Positions 9,373 to 18,906 of a stretch of 64,000 bases of DNA are shown piece after piece; the first letter of the stretch is position 1; every line of letters begins with the position of its first letter. Made by a program: the position numbers and the translations under genes. Origin of the DNA: Bacillus methanolicus. GTDB lineage: Bacteria > Bacillota > Bacilli > Bacillales > Cytobacillaceae. The notes under the pieces were generated by a model, which had not been told where the DNA came from, did no database searches, and saw nothing but the letters and a program-made list of their open reading frames with translations. The DNA is taken from the NCBI RefSeq assembly GCF_008764295.1, contig NZ_VTQX01000007.1:1-64000 (forward strand). Reading direction: 5' to 3'.

Positions 9373-9397
9373 CGGCCTAGAACTCTAGGCCGATTAA
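9373..9397 (-). terminator. Terminator of the DUF1002 gene
   Basis: A perfect 8-bp hairpin (CGGCCTAG/CTAGGCCG, 4-nt loop) lies 50 nt beyond the minus-strand stop. The minus-strand 3' side runs into TTTTAAT. Confidence 0.7.
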
Positions 9398-9442
9398 AGT
9401 ATTTGGATTATTCTTCTATCTACTGACGATAAGGGGAGCTTT

Positions 9443-10321
9443 TTAATTTCCGCCGCCAAAGAAGCTTTTAATAGCATCAATAAGGCTGACAAAAAAGCGT
9501 TTTAAACTGTCAAGAAATCCTTGACCTTCCTCACTTTCGAGGAACTTTGAGATTTTGTCCTTTGCTTGGTTGAGTTGTTCCCCAACTTGATTCCAGTCAA
9601 TATCTAAATTTTTGAGTTTATTAAATAGAGCCATTAAGCTGGAAATTTCCTCTTCCGTTAATGTAATTCCAAGCTCATTGGCAGCTTGTTCAATGATGGC
9701 GCGTAAATCTGCATCTGTTTCGGGTGCATTTTTAGCGATTTCTTCTTTTATTTTTGCGATTAAGGCAGCGGCGTTCTCTTGACCAACAGATTCGCCAAGC
9801 TCAGCTGTTTCCACCATTTCTTCATTGGCAGCTTGCTTTACTTCTTCAGGGATTGTTGTATCCGCTGAAATTTCATAAGCTTTAATAATTCCAGTTAAAG
9901 CAGCAGTGCCGGAAACAGATGAAGGTGCTGTAATGTAAATGCTGGCATCTTTTACCCCAGCCGTAATGAGTGCGTTAATATACATTTCATCTGTAACCCA
10001 GTTAATATTTTTTGTTTTAACTTCTAAACCAGAGCCTTCTTTTCCAACTGTTATGGCCGATGAAGATATTGCCTTTGTACCAATTAACGATTTAGCAATG
10101 TAATTTCCAAGGTATTGATGCTCTTCAGAATTGGATACATAAATAATTTGTACATCATCAGGGGCTTCCATCTCAGCCAGTAAAAGATTTTTCTGTTGCT
10201 CGGTAAGGTTTTCTCCGAGCGTAACAATCATATCTCCTTCTACCATATCAGCAAAGCCTTGGATTGGTAGAAGCAAGAAAGCACAGAGAAGGGCTATCGC
10301 AATTTTTAGTTTCTTTAGCAT
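9443..10321 (-). CDS. ypuA: Secreted DUF1002 protein (YpuA-like)
   Basis: A 292-residue DUF1002 protein. The N-terminal signal peptide (LKIAIALLCAFLLLPIQGFA) has a likely cleavage after Ala24. The mature part starts with a domain typical of the family (VTLGENLTEQQKNLLL, then SSAITVGKEGSGLEVKT near 90) and ends in helical, charged segments. Position near lysA matches B. subtilis ypuA, an envelope-stress gene of unknown biochemistry; the B. subtilis ppiB gene in between is missing here. GGAGG ribosome site on the minus strand. Confidence 0.88.
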   Translation of the reverse strand: MLKKLKIAIALLCAFLLLPIQGFADMVEGDMIVTLGENLTEQQKNLLLAEMEAPDDVQIIYVSNSEEHQYLGNYIAKSLIGTKAISSSAITVGKEGSGLEVKTKNINWVTDEMYINALITAGVKDASIYITAPSSVSGTAALTGIIKAYEISADTTIPEEVKQAANEEMVETAELGESVGQENAAALIAKIKEEIAKNAPETDADLRAIIEQAANELGITLTEEEISSLMALFNKLKNLDIDWNQVGEQLNQAKDKISKFLESEEGQGFLDSLKRFFVSLIDAIKSFFGGGN

Positions 10322-10839
10322 GAAGTTTCCTCCTAATTAAAAAATCCTTTTATTTTTCACAGAGCTTCTTCGAACTGATAGACGAATGAAAGTTCAAGAA
10401 AGTTTCAATTTTATCGGTAAACGAAGAAGCTTCTACTACTATCAATATGTGCAAATATAAGCTGTTTGATAAGATATTTATAATATATGAAAGCCCGTTT
10501 AGCCTTATATTGATTTGATGCAACAAAAAATGGTTCTATATGGAATAAATCTATTATAGACTACCTATAAATAGATGCAAACTTTTCTCTCATGATAATT
10601 GAAGGATTGAAGAAATTCTATAAATCTTGTATGATAGTAACGATTAATGTAATGCTTCGCGATGTGTCTGCTGTCTTTTCCCATAAGAACCAAAATCTCT
10701 AAAACATCATACACTACATAAGGAAAAGAACTAAATGTAGATGAAAAATGAAAAGGGAGTTTAGTGAGCTAATCGTTTAAAATGAGGGAAAAATGGAAAA
10801 AATAGGTGTAGATGTTTATTCCATTAATGAGGGATCTAA
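10322..10839. other. Intergenic region with a spaced inverted repeat
   Basis: A 518-nt stretch between divergent ypuA and ribT with no supportable gene. It holds a perfect 10-bp inverted repeat, AGCTTCTTCG at 10363-10372 and CGAAGAAGCT at 10422-10431, 49 nt apart, about 45 nt upstream of ypuA. It could be an operator or the foot of a leader hairpin. The rest is AT-rich with no clear promoter. Confidence 0.4.
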
Positions 10840-11211
<372 letters not shown>

Positions 11212-11733
11212 TTATTCGCTGCCTTTTTTTTGTCTTAATTTAATTGCTTGTGCCCTTTCAATCATGACTTCACTTCGATCCCGAAGTAAATGGCGATGAA
11301 CAATTTCATCGTTTGAAAGATCGCTTTTTTCACACCAGTTAAACCCTTTTTGCTGACAAGCTCTTTTACATGCTTCAATAAGTGAAGAATCTTTTATAGG
11401 TAATCTCATACTTACGTATTCTTTCCGTTCCTGAATATGCGTAAGTCGTGCTTTTAACATTATTAATAATTCTTCTTTGGACAATCCAAGTGAATCAAGA
11501 TTATGCTGTTCGATAATTTTGAGCGACTTTTTCAGGGTCCGAGCTGCACCGCTAAAATTTCCTCTACGATGGTGATAATTCGAAACGGCAAGAAGAATCA
11601 ACCCAACTAGAACAGAGTTTTTATTGTTTTTATCAACCTTTTTCCAATATTCCTCTAATATTTCATGACATTCAAAATAATCACGATCACCGTGAAAATG
11701 AACTAAGAACTCGATATACTCTTGCGGATACAT
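11212..11733 (-). CDS. ypuF: DUF309 family protein (YpuF-like)
   Basis: A 173-residue DUF309 protein. The N-terminal half has the family signature FHGDRDYFECHEILEEYW (residues 13-30) with conserved His and Glu residues, then helices including HHRRGNFSGAARTLKKSL. The C-terminal 60 residues are basic and helical. Function unknown. The neighbourhood (ribT, scpA) matches B. subtilis ypuF. Its TTA-complement stop begins the base after the ribT stop, so no terminator separates the two. Confidence 0.85.
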   Translation of the reverse strand: MYPQEYIEFLVHFHGDRDYFECHEILEEYWKKVDKNNKNSVLVGLILLAVSNYHHRRGNFSGAARTLKKSLKIIEQHNLDSLGLSKEELLIMLKARLTHIQERKEYVSMRLPIKDSSLIEACKRACQQKGFNWCEKSDLSNDEIVHRHLLRDRSEVMIERAQAIKLRQKKGSE

Positions 11734-11809
11734 CCGTTTCCTCCTAATCTCTTTTCCCTAAGTTTACCGCAGATTGAAATCGTGGTCGACCAAAAGCTAT
11801 GTAATAAAT

Positions 11810-11832
11810 ATACCCAGAATAGCTCTGGGTAT
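11810..11832 (-). terminator. Terminator of the YjcZ-type gene
   Basis: ATACCCAGA/TCTGGGTAT (9 bp, 5-nt loop) lies 33 nt after the minus-strand stop, followed on that strand by ATTTATT. Confidence 0.7.
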
Positions 11833-11864
11833 ATTGCAAAAAAGTCTGTTAAGTGTATAGTTAA

Positions 11865-11954
11865 TTAGAACCAAGCGGCACCAACAATAATGAGCAGAAT
11901 GAACAACACCACAATTAAGGCAAAGCCTGAACCAAATCCATGTCCTGAAGACAT
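11865..11954 (-). CDS. YjcZ-family membrane micro-protein
   Basis: A 29-residue peptide, MSSGHGFGSGF followed by a single hydrophobic helix (ALIVVLFILLIIVGAAWF). This matches the YjcZ-type sporulation peptides, which carry a Gly-rich start and one membrane segment. Excellent ribosome site (AGGAGGGG) 6 nt before the ATG and a dedicated terminator support expression. Function unknown; relatives are often sporulation-controlled, but no sigma-E or sigma-G promoter was identified here. Confidence 0.85.
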   Translation of the reverse strand: MSSGHGFGSGFALIVVLFILLIIVGAAWF

Positions 11955-12300
11955 ATAAATCCCCTCCTACTTGTTTATCTTTTTAATACAGTAATAGCGT
12001 ATGTTGGTGTGTATCGATCTGTTTGGGCTATTTTCCTAATGGAATGGTTTTAAAGGGTGGAAGTTAGTGGAAACCCCGCGCTATTGCTAAAATTTTATTG
12101 GATATCCTTCGTGAATCCTCTATACTAATAATAGTATTTATACATTCGAGTTAATTATATAATGTATTAAGGATAGCACCTGAGGCTATAGAGAAAAGCT
12201 CCTGTACTTCGTGATCGGGCTTTTGCCATTTTTTTAACTTGAGTAAACAATGCTGTTATAATTATGAAATCTAATAATAAAAAAGCTTTGGTGGAAAAAT
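11955..12300. other. Spacer upstream of scpA
   Basis: A 346-nt spacer between the YjcZ-type gene and scpA. A weak hairpin (AAAAGC...GCTTTT at about 12195-12224, followed by TTTTTTT at 12230) may be a terminator or attenuator before scpA. No gene seen. Confidence 0.35.
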
Positions 12301-13044
12301 ATGGAGCACTATAATGTAAAGATTGATGCGTTTGAAGGACCACTTGATTTACTTCTTCATTTAATCAATCGACTTGAAATTGATATTTATGATATACCTG
12401 TTTCTGAAATTACAGAGCAGTACCTGTTTTATATACATACGATGAAAGAACTTCAGCTTGATGTGGCGAGTGAATATTTAGTAATGGCGGCAACTCTTTT
12501 AGCGATTAAAAGTAAGATGCTGCTACCAAAGCATGAAGAATCTTTAGAGGATGAGTTCGAGTTTGAATATGAAGAGGATCCGAGAGATGAATTAGTTGAA
12601 CGCTTAATTGAATATCGCAAATATAAAGAAGCCGCATCAGATTTAAAGAGCCTTGAATTAGAGAGAGGTTTAATGTTCACAAAGCCTCCAAGTGATTTAG
12701 CTGATTTTTCTACTGAAGTAAGTCCAGAGAGAAGAGATTTGGATGTCTCTCTTTATGATATGCTTGGAGCACTTCAAAAGCTTTTAAGAAGAAAAAAACT
12801 GCAGAGACCATTGCCAACGAAAATTTCACGCCAAGAAATTCCGATCGAGCAAAGAATGGATGAAATTTTAAGAGATTTGCAGCTTAATAAGGGAAGAAGG
12901 AGTTTCTTTGACCTGTTTCCTAGACGAGAGAAAGATCATATCGTCATTACCTTTTTGGCTGTATTAGAATTAATGAAGCGAAGAGAAATCATTGTTGAAC
13001 AAGAAGGGAATTTCTCAGAAATTTTTGTGATGGGGAAGGAGTAA
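12301..13044 (+). CDS. scpA: Segregation and condensation protein A
   Basis: The kleisin subunit of the Smc-ScpAB condensin, which binds Smc heads and helps fold and separate the chromosome. 247 residues. The N-terminal family start is [34 protein letters not shown]. The middle is acidic ([21 protein letters not shown]) and the C-terminal winged helix includes [13 protein letters not shown]. Start ATG follows GGTGG. The spacer to scpB is 5 nt. Confidence 0.97.
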   Translation: MEHYNVKIDAFEGPLDLLLHLINRLEIDIYDIPVSEITEQYLFYIHTMKELQLDVASEYLVMAATLLAIKSKMLLPKHEESLEDEFEFEYEEDPRDELVERLIEYRKYKEAASDLKSLELERGLMFTKPPSDLADFSTEVSPERRDLDVSLYDMLGALQKLLRRKKLQRPLPTKISRQEIPIEQRMDEILRDLQLNKGRRSFFDLFPRREKDHIVITFLAVLELMKRREIIVEQEGNFSEIFVMGKE

Positions 13045-13049
13045 CATTT

Positions 13050-13637
13050 TTGGAAGTTGTAAATTGGAAAGGAATCGTTGAAAGCCTTCTTTTCGCAGCT
13101 GGGGATGAAGGCTTGTCGATCAAACAGATTTCACAAGTATTAGAAATAGAAGAAGTATATGCAGGGGAGATTCTTCTGCAGCTTACAGAGGATTATGAAG
13201 CTGATCAAAACCGTGGTATAACAGTCGTGCAATTTGCTGGTCATTATCAGTTAGCAACAAAAAAAGAGAATTCTTCCTATTTAAAGAAGCTCGTCGAGTC
13301 GCCAACAACGAGTACTTTATCTCAAGCTGCTCTTGAAACACTGGCAATTATAGCCTACAAACAGCCAATTACACGGGCGGAGATTGAGGAAATAAGAGGA
13401 GTGAAGACGGAGAGACCGATTCATACATTGGTAGGAAAAGCTTTAATTAAGGAAGTGGGCCGAGCTGAAGGAACAGGTCGGGCTATTCTTTATGGGACGA
13501 CGAAAGAATTTCTAGATTATTTTGGATTGAGAAGTATTGAGGAGCTCCCGCCTCTTCCAGAGAAAGTAGATGAAGAATATATTCAAGAGGAAGCGGATTT
13601 GTTTTTTGAAAAATTCCAGGAGACCCTTGATACTTGA
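13050..13637 (+). CDS. scpB: Segregation and condensation protein B
   Basis: A 195-residue tandem winged-helix protein that dimerises and binds ScpA in the Smc complex. Family blocks visible are [11 protein letters not shown] near 14, [30 protein letters not shown] near 87-116 and [15 protein letters not shown] near 136-150. It starts with TTG after GGGGAAGGAG, which lies at the end of scpA, so the two genes are probably co-translated. Confidence 0.96.
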   Translation: MEVVNWKGIVESLLFAAGDEGLSIKQISQVLEIEEVYAGEILLQLTEDYEADQNRGITVVQFAGHYQLATKKENSSYLKKLVESPTTSTLSQAALETLAIIAYKQPITRAEIEEIRGVKTERPIHTLVGKALIKEVGRAEGTGRAILYGTTKEFLDYFGLRSIEELPPLPEKVDEEYIQEEADLFFEKFQETLDT

Positions 13638-13768
13638 TTTTCTGACACAGACTAAAGAGAATATGATAGAATAAAAGAAGAATTTGCTTTAAGATGATGA
13701 ATGACATAACAAAATAATGAACACGATCATCAAGCGTTAATAATTTTTAAAGAACAGAGGATGGTTAC

Positions 13769-14185
13769 ATGTTTATTACGGAATGTAAAGGGTATGAATT
13801 AGAAAAAACAAAATCAAATACTTCAGAGGATTTTTTTAATAAAAGTGAAGTTATATTTAAAGATGCAGGGATCGAGAAAACTTTCCAAGTTTTGTATGTA
13901 CGATATTTTGATGAGTTTATTTCGGAATTTACACCATATCAAAGCGAACCTATTTTCGAAGCAGGAAGCAGGTCTGTTCAATTTAAAGATATTGTCGCAT
14001 TAGCTTGTCTGATTAAAAATCCAGAATTTCGTAATCGTAAGCGGGTTTACATGAATTCGAAGACTGAATTCTCATCATTATTTAAAGAGCTGGATTTTGG
14101 AAAATTAACCTCCATTTTTACAGAATTAGAAAATGGGAAAGGTTTTGAACTCCGCTCTCCAGTGGAATTTATTGTCCAACCTTAG
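13769..14185 (+). CDS. Unrecognised 138-residue protein between scpB and ypuI
   Basis: A soluble, acidic protein of 138 residues with no signal peptide, membrane helix or motif I can name. The middle carries ARG-poor, Phe/Glu-rich segments (VRYFDEFISEFTPYQSEP). A GAGGATGG ribosome site precedes the ATG. It is absent at this place in B. subtilis as I know it, and no phage or IS genes flank it. The long open frame, sensible composition and room between two conserved genes support coding. It could be a lineage-specific regulator or immunity-type protein; that is a guess. Confidence 0.65.
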   Translation: MFITECKGYELEKTKSNTSEDFFNKSEVIFKDAGIEKTFQVLYVRYFDEFISEFTPYQSEPIFEAGSRSVQFKDIVALACLIKNPEFRNRKRVYMNSKTEFSSLFKELDFGKLTSIFTELENGKGFELRSPVEFIVQP

Positions 14186-14276
14186 TAAACAAGTGTTATC
14201 ACTAATAAGCATTTTCTTTATTTTTCTTCCGTGAAGACAACGAAAGCTGTCTAATTTATTCATAGGGGTGTATGAA

Positions 14277-14765
14277 TTGGCAAATACAATGGTCAAATCA
14301 CAACTTGAGGATGTAAGAGATTTTCTAGTAACGACAGTTAATACGCTCGAGGATTTTTTAAATCAAACTACCTTGAATTCTCTATTGGAGGAGGAACAGG
14401 GGAGTGAGGCGTACTATAAAACAATTTTGTCTAATGTTCGTAAACTTTTAGTTTACTGTGAAGAAGGATTGGAAGCTTGTGTAGTTATCCTGCAAACGGA
14501 TACTTTCCCCAAAGGTGCCGCAGAAAAAACACTTTACCGCATATATCATCAATGTGTAGAGGAGTTTTTTCAACCGAAAAGTGATGCGTGGTTTGAAGAT
14601 AGTCGTGCAGCATACACTGGCCACAATTCGATTAAGTTTCAAGAAAAAGTTCCAGAAACGGTTGTTAATCTATTAAAAGGATTAGAGGGAAGTTTCCAAA
14701 GTATACGAGAAGAACTCGAATATTATGAAACGGACTACCGTACGAAAATGATTCAATCTAAATAA
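14277..14765 (+). CDS. ypuI: DUF3907 protein YpuI
   Basis: A 162-residue soluble, mostly helical protein of the YpuI family (starts MANTMVKSQLEDVRDFL). The TTG start was chosen because AGGGGTG lies 7 nt before it and the resulting N-terminus fits the family; a GTG at 14268 would overlap the ribosome site. Function unknown. Conserved place between scpB and dacB in Bacillus. A strong terminator follows. Confidence 0.85.
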   Translation: MANTMVKSQLEDVRDFLVTTVNTLEDFLNQTTLNSLLEEEQGSEAYYKTILSNVRKLLVYCEEGLEACVVILQTDTFPKGAAEKTLYRIYHQCVEEFFQPKSDAWFEDSRAAYTGHNSIKFQEKVPETVVNLLKGLEGSFQSIREELEYYETDYRTKMIQSK

Positions 14766-14780
14766 ATAATCCGCTTCTCC

Positions 14781-14829
14781 AAAAAAGCTGGATCAAATGT
14801 TGATAAAACATATTGATCCAGCTTTTTTT
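14781..14829 (+). terminator. ypuI terminator
   Basis: A 16-bp perfect stem (AAAAAAGCTGGATCAA with its complement, 17-nt loop) ending in seven T residues. Confidence 0.92.
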
Positions 14830-15161
14830 AGTGCTTACATCTATCGCAATCAGGTTTTGCTTCTGCTCCCTTCTCTCCGCCAAGTCAAGGGGGTGTATTG
14901 CATAGTGGGGAAATACATCTCGTTAAGTACAACCCGAGTTTAATGGCACAAAAGAACCCAGTGATTTTATTTTATCAAGTTTTTTATTTAGTTACGGATT
15001 GTTTAATTATAATTTCTATGCTTTATTTACGAGGCCCTTCTTTTGTGTTTGGTTACCGATTATAATTTTAATTCACACAAAAAATCGCCTAATCATACGA
15101 TATGAAAGAATATGCAATCGTTCTGAAGTGTATTGATATAGTAACGAAATGAGGGTGAACA
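14830..15161. other. Spacer upstream of the superoxide dismutase gene
   Basis: A 332-nt AT-rich stretch. I see no gene, strong hairpin or convincing promoter in it. Confidence 0.4.
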
Positions 15162-16058
15162 ATGGGGAGATTTGAAGAGTATGTCAAAGAGGTTATGGAA
15201 TGGAACGAGGAAATGAAGAAATTTATGGAAACTGAGCAAATTGATCGAGAGGATGAAATGTGGACAAAGCTGGATGATTTGGCAGAAGTGATGGAGTGTA
15301 TGCAGCAACCTGGACAATTAACGAGTGAGCAATTGCTGACACTTCAATCGAGGGTTGAGGAACTCCATGATGATATGGAGGATTATTTTATTAAGCGGCA
15401 AGCACTCGGTACGATTTACATGAATGAGCCTTTTGTGGAAGCTGGAAAACATGAATTGCCTCCTTTGCCTTACGCGTACGATGCCCTTGAACCAGTTATT
15501 TCAGAAGAAATTATGAGGCTACACCATACCAAACATCATAAATCCTATGTTGACGGTTTGAATAGAGCGGAGAAGAAATTAGAAGAGGCGAGGAAAAAGG
15601 GAGATTTTTCACTTGTTAAACATTGGTCAAGGGAACTAGCTTTCCATGGTTCCGGTCATAACTTGCACACGATATTTTGGAATAATATGAGTCCTAATGG
15701 TGGAGGAAGACCTTCGGGTAAGTTGCTAAAAGAAATAGAGAGATATTTTGGGAGTTTTGAAGCCTTTAAGAAGCATTTTACTGAAGCGGCGAAAGCGGTT
15801 GAAGGAGTTGGTTGGGCCCTTCTCGTATGGTCACCAAGGGCTAGGCATCTTGAAATCCTCCAATCAGAGCGGCATATGCTGTTAACTCAGTGGGACACGA
15901 TTCCTTTATTGGTATTAGATGTTTGGGAGCATGCTTACTATTTACAATATAAAAATGAGCGTGGCGATTATGTCAATAACTGGTGGGAGATTGTCAACTG
16001 GAATGATGTTGAGCAGCGATTTTTAAAAGCAAGGCAATTAACGTGGAAACCATATTAA
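15162..16058 (+). CDS. sodF: Fe/Mn superoxide dismutase with long N-terminal extension
   Basis: Converts superoxide to oxygen and hydrogen peroxide. The catalytic domain starts near residue 97 (HELPPLPYAYDALEP). All four metal ligands are present: His121 (LHHTKHH), His169 (GHNLHTIFW), Asp253 and His257 (DVWEHAYY). The first 95 residues are an acidic, helical extension with two coiled segments and no signal peptide. Length (298) fits the SodF type of Bacillus, longer than the usual 200-residue SOD. It sits alone between strong terminators. Whether the metal is Fe or Mn cannot be read from the sequence. Confidence 0.92.
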   Translation: MGRFEEYVKEVMEWNEEMKKFMETEQIDREDEMWTKLDDLAEVMECMQQPGQLTSEQLLTLQSRVEELHDDMEDYFIKRQALGTIYMNEPFVEAGKHELPPLPYAYDALEPVISEEIMRLHHTKHHKSYVDGLNRAEKKLEEARKKGDFSLVKHWSRELAFHGSGHNLHTIFWNNMSPNGGGRPSGKLLKEIERYFGSFEAFKKHFTEAAKAVEGVGWALLVWSPRARHLEILQSERHMLLTQWDTIPLLVLDVWEHAYYLQYKNERGDYVNNWWEIVNWNDVEQRFLKARQLTWKPY

Positions 16059-16093
16059 TAATGGCTCACAACCTTAAATATTCATAAATAAAA

Positions 16094-16175
16094 CGAAGGC
16101 TCTAAAGAAGGATCTTTGCGTTTGTGCTACGCCTATAAAAACGCAAAAATTTAAGATAAGAGCCTTAAAATTTTT
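16094..16175 (+). terminator. Branched terminator after the SOD gene
   Basis: An outer stem AAGGCTCT/AGAGCCTT encloses an inner helix TTGCGTTT/AAACGCAA. A T-rich run follows (AATTTTTTTC). Confidence 0.75.
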
Positions 16176-16252
16176 TTCTCATGTAGTTTTTAGTCATATC
16201 ACATCTTGTCCCGCATAAACTTGTACAAACAAATAGTGCGAGGTCATGCATA

Positions 16253-17401
16253 ATGAACATGAAGTGGAAGCTTATTATCTTTATTTTGATTTTTTCGCTC
16301 TTACTGACAAATATACCTCAGACGGCAGAAGCTTCTGTTTCGGTCAGTGCTAGAAATGCGATCTTAATGGAGCAGGAATCCGGTAGAGTCTTATTTGAAA
16401 AAAGCGCTCATGAAAAGCGTAGAATTGCTAGCATTACGAAGATTATGACAGCCATTTTAGCGATAGAATCTGGAAAGCTTGAGGATATGGTAACGATCAG
16501 TGATAGGGCAGAAGGAACCGAAGGCTCTTCTTTGTTTTTGAAAAAAAATGAAAAGGTTAAGTTGGAAGATTTGGTATATGGATTAATGCTTCGATCAGGT
16601 AATGATGCGGCAGTTGCTATCGCTGAGCATGTAGGAGGTAGCCTAGAAGGCTTTGTTTTTTTAATGAACGAAAAAGCAAGGGAGATTGGGATGGCAAACT
16701 CGCATTTTGCCAATCCTCATGGGCTGGATGATTCTGATAGCCACTATTCAACTGCATATGATATGGCGATTTTAACAAGATATGCGATGGAAAATGATAC
16801 ATACAAAAAAATATCTGGAACTGAAGTACATCGTGCCCCAAATCCTACCGAAAAATGGGACAGAGTTTGGCGTAATAAAAATCGCTTACTAACTGGTCTT
16901 TACGATTACTCAACCGGTGGAAAAACCGGCTATACGAAATTGGCGAAGAGAACTTTAGTTAGCACCGCTATGAAGGATGATATGAGTTTAATCGCTGTGA
17001 CATTGAATGGACCAGATGATTGGAATGACCATATTGGCATGTTTGAGATGGCCTTTAAAAATTATGAAATGGTGAAAGTGATTGAAGCAGGAATAATCGA
17101 AGAAATTGATGATGATTTTTACAAAGAAAAGATTTATTTTGAACATGATTATCGTTATCCAGTGACATCAGAAGAAAAGGAAAAATTTCAAGTCGACATG
17201 AAGTTGCAAACGCCAAAAAGAGAATGGGAGGAAATGAGGGGTATCCCAACTGTAGTAGGGAAAGCAACCATAACTTTTGATAATAAATTGATCAAAGAGC
17301 TTCCTATTTATTATGCGATTGCAGATACTGAACAGCCCTCATTATTCGAACGATTCAAAAGCTTATTTACTGCTATGATCGGTGTGAACCACAATGGTTA
17401 A
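16253..17401 (+). CDS. dacB: D-alanyl-D-alanine carboxypeptidase DacB (PBP5*)
   Basis: Sporulation-specific PBP that controls cross-linking of the spore cortex. Signal peptide residues 1-27 (cleavage near AEA). SITK at 60-63, SGN at 115-117 and GGKTGYT near 222-228 are the three PBP motifs; 382 residues, family length. First gene of dacB-spmA-spmB; its end overlaps spmA by 8 nt. In B. subtilis this operon is read by sigma-E. Confidence 0.96.
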   Translation: MNMKWKLIIFILIFSLLLTNIPQTAEASVSVSARNAILMEQESGRVLFEKSAHEKRRIASITKIMTAILAIESGKLEDMVTISDRAEGTEGSSLFLKKNEKVKLEDLVYGLMLRSGNDAAVAIAEHVGGSLEGFVFLMNEKAREIGMANSHFANPHGLDDSDSHYSTAYDMAILTRYAMENDTYKKISGTEVHRAPNPTEKWDRVWRNKNRLLTGLYDYSTGGKTGYTKLAKRTLVSTAMKDDMSLIAVTLNGPDDWNDHIGMFEMAFKNYEMVKVIEAGIIEEIDDDFYKEKIYFEHDYRYPVTSEEKEKFQVDMKLQTPKREWEEMRGIPTVVGKATITFDNKLIKELPIYYAIADTEQPSLFERFKSLFTAMIGVNHNG

Positions 17402-17981
17402 TTTAATTTGGGTTTTTATGACAGTTTTCGGAGTGGTCTTCGCCATTTTTAATGGCACTATGAATGAGGTCAATGAAGCGGTATTTTCAGGGGCAAAAGA
17501 AGCGGTAACCTTGTGCATTGGATTAATAAGTATTTTAGTATTTTGGTTAGGAATGATGAGAATTGCTGAAGATGCAGGGATGCTAAAAATATTGGCAAAG
17601 CTTTTTCGCCCTCTTGTTAAAAGGCTTTTTCCAGAGATTCCAAATGATCACCCTGCTATGGGCTATATCCTTTCTAATATGATGGCTAATATGTTTGGAT
17701 TAGGGAATGCAGCCACTCCGCTGGGGATTAAAGCAATGGAAGAAATGCGCCAATTAAACGGTGGATCAAATGAAGCAAGCCGTTCAATGATTACTTTCTT
17801 AGCAATTAATACATCGAGTCTTACATTGATCCCGACTACGGTAATTGCGATCCGAATGAATTATAATTCAGCAAATCCAACAGATATTGTAGGGACAACC
17901 CTCATTGCCACCCTTTGTTCAACGATAGGGGCAATATTGATTGATCGGTTCTTTTACTATCGAAGAAGTCGTAAAGGATGA
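17394..17981 (+). CDS. spmA: Spore maturation protein SpmA
   Basis: A 195-residue multi-span membrane protein of the nucleoside-recognition (Gate) domain type. The family stretch MGYILSNMMANMFGLGNAATPLGIKAMEEM lies near 95-125. Known role: spore core dehydration together with SpmB and DacB. It starts inside the last codons of dacB and ends 7 nt before spmB. Confidence 0.95.
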   Translation: MVNLIWVFMTVFGVVFAIFNGTMNEVNEAVFSGAKEAVTLCIGLISILVFWLGMMRIAEDAGMLKILAKLFRPLVKRLFPEIPNDHPAMGYILSNMMANMFGLGNAATPLGIKAMEEMRQLNGGSNEASRSMITFLAINTSSLTLIPTTVIAIRMNYNSANPTDIVGTTLIATLCSTIGAILIDRFFYYRRSRKG

Positions 17982-17988
17982 ATGATAT

Positions 17989-18522
17989 ATGGGTATTGTA
18001 TCTGTAATTTCCTTATGGTTTATTCCAGTTTTAATCGCATTTATATTAATGTATGGAACCTTCAAACGGGTGCCAACATATGAGAGCTTTGTCGAAGGTG
18101 GAAAGGAAGGAGTCAAAATTGCTGTCTCTATCATTCCTTTTCTCGTAGGGATGTTAGTGGCAATCTCAGTGTTTAGAGCATCCGGAGCTTTAGATTTCCT
18201 AATGGGCTTTATACGACCAGGGCTTGAAGCGTTAGGTATTCCTGCAGATATTGCACCATTAGCAATTATCCGCCCGATTTCAGGGACGGCTGCTCTTGGT
18301 ATGACAAGTGATATTATGGCAACTCATGGCCCAGACTCATTTATCGGGCGACTTGCAGCAACCATTCAAGGAAGTACAGATACGACATTTTATGTGTTAA
18401 CTGTATATTTTGGAGCAGTGGGAATTAAAAAAATGGGTGATGCTCTAAAGGTCGGGTTATTGGCTGACTTCGTTGGCATTATTGCAGCTATCGTTGTTGT
18501 CACGGTAGTGTTTGGAGGATAA
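17989..18522 (+). CDS. spmB: Spore maturation protein SpmB
   Basis: A 177-residue membrane protein paralogous to SpmA with four to five hydrophobic segments and the conserved RPISGTAALGMTSDIM near 94-109. Works with SpmA in spore core dehydration. Last gene of the dacB operon; a long hairpin terminator follows at 18641. Confidence 0.95.
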   Translation: MGIVSVISLWFIPVLIAFILMYGTFKRVPTYESFVEGGKEGVKIAVSIIPFLVGMLVAISVFRASGALDFLMGFIRPGLEALGIPADIAPLAIIRPISGTAALGMTSDIMATHGPDSFIGRLAATIQGSTDTTFYVLTVYFGAVGIKKMGDALKVGLLADFVGIIAAIVVVTVVFGG

Positions 18523-18640
18523 AAGATGAGCGATTTAAAAAAATAGCTTTTAATAAAAATAGTAGGAAGCACAGAGAAGTGCTTTTACAACCATACTCAA
18601 GTTTCGATGCTAGAACAGTTGAATAAGCTTCAATCCAAAA

Positions 18641-18686
18641 AAGTAAGTGAAGAAAAATGAACCATTTTTCTTCACTTACTTTTTTA
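18641..18686 (+). terminator. Terminator of dacB-spmA-spmB
   Basis: A 19-bp near-perfect stem (AAGTAAGTGAAGAAAAATG with its complement, 3-4-nt loop) ending in TTTTTT. The 18523-18906 spacer around it shows no other feature; open frames there start in the hairpin and lack ribosome sites. Confidence 0.92.
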
Positions 18687-18906
18687 CTTTATCGTTATAT
18701 TTAGAGGAATTTAAAACTTCACTCATCTTCTGCCATTGGCGCCCATTCAAAAAACAGTTGGCAACTCAGTTATGCCTATTTAGACGTCTCTTTTCAAGAA
18801 AATCTCGCCCTTATCTTAATAAGGTTTACTTTGAAAATAACGTGACTTATGTCATAATTCAGAAGGAAGAAGAAATGATAGACAACAACTAATTGAGGTG
18901 GCGGAA

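Noticed and set aside
9230-9400. Short protein-like stretches in the spacer after lysA that would join through a frameshift
   Set aside because: Too short, no recognisable family, and no start or ribosome site; a pseudogene cannot be supported.
18647-18892. An 81-residue open frame before rluB
   Set aside because: It begins inside the spmB terminator hairpin, has no ribosome site and no protein-like pattern.
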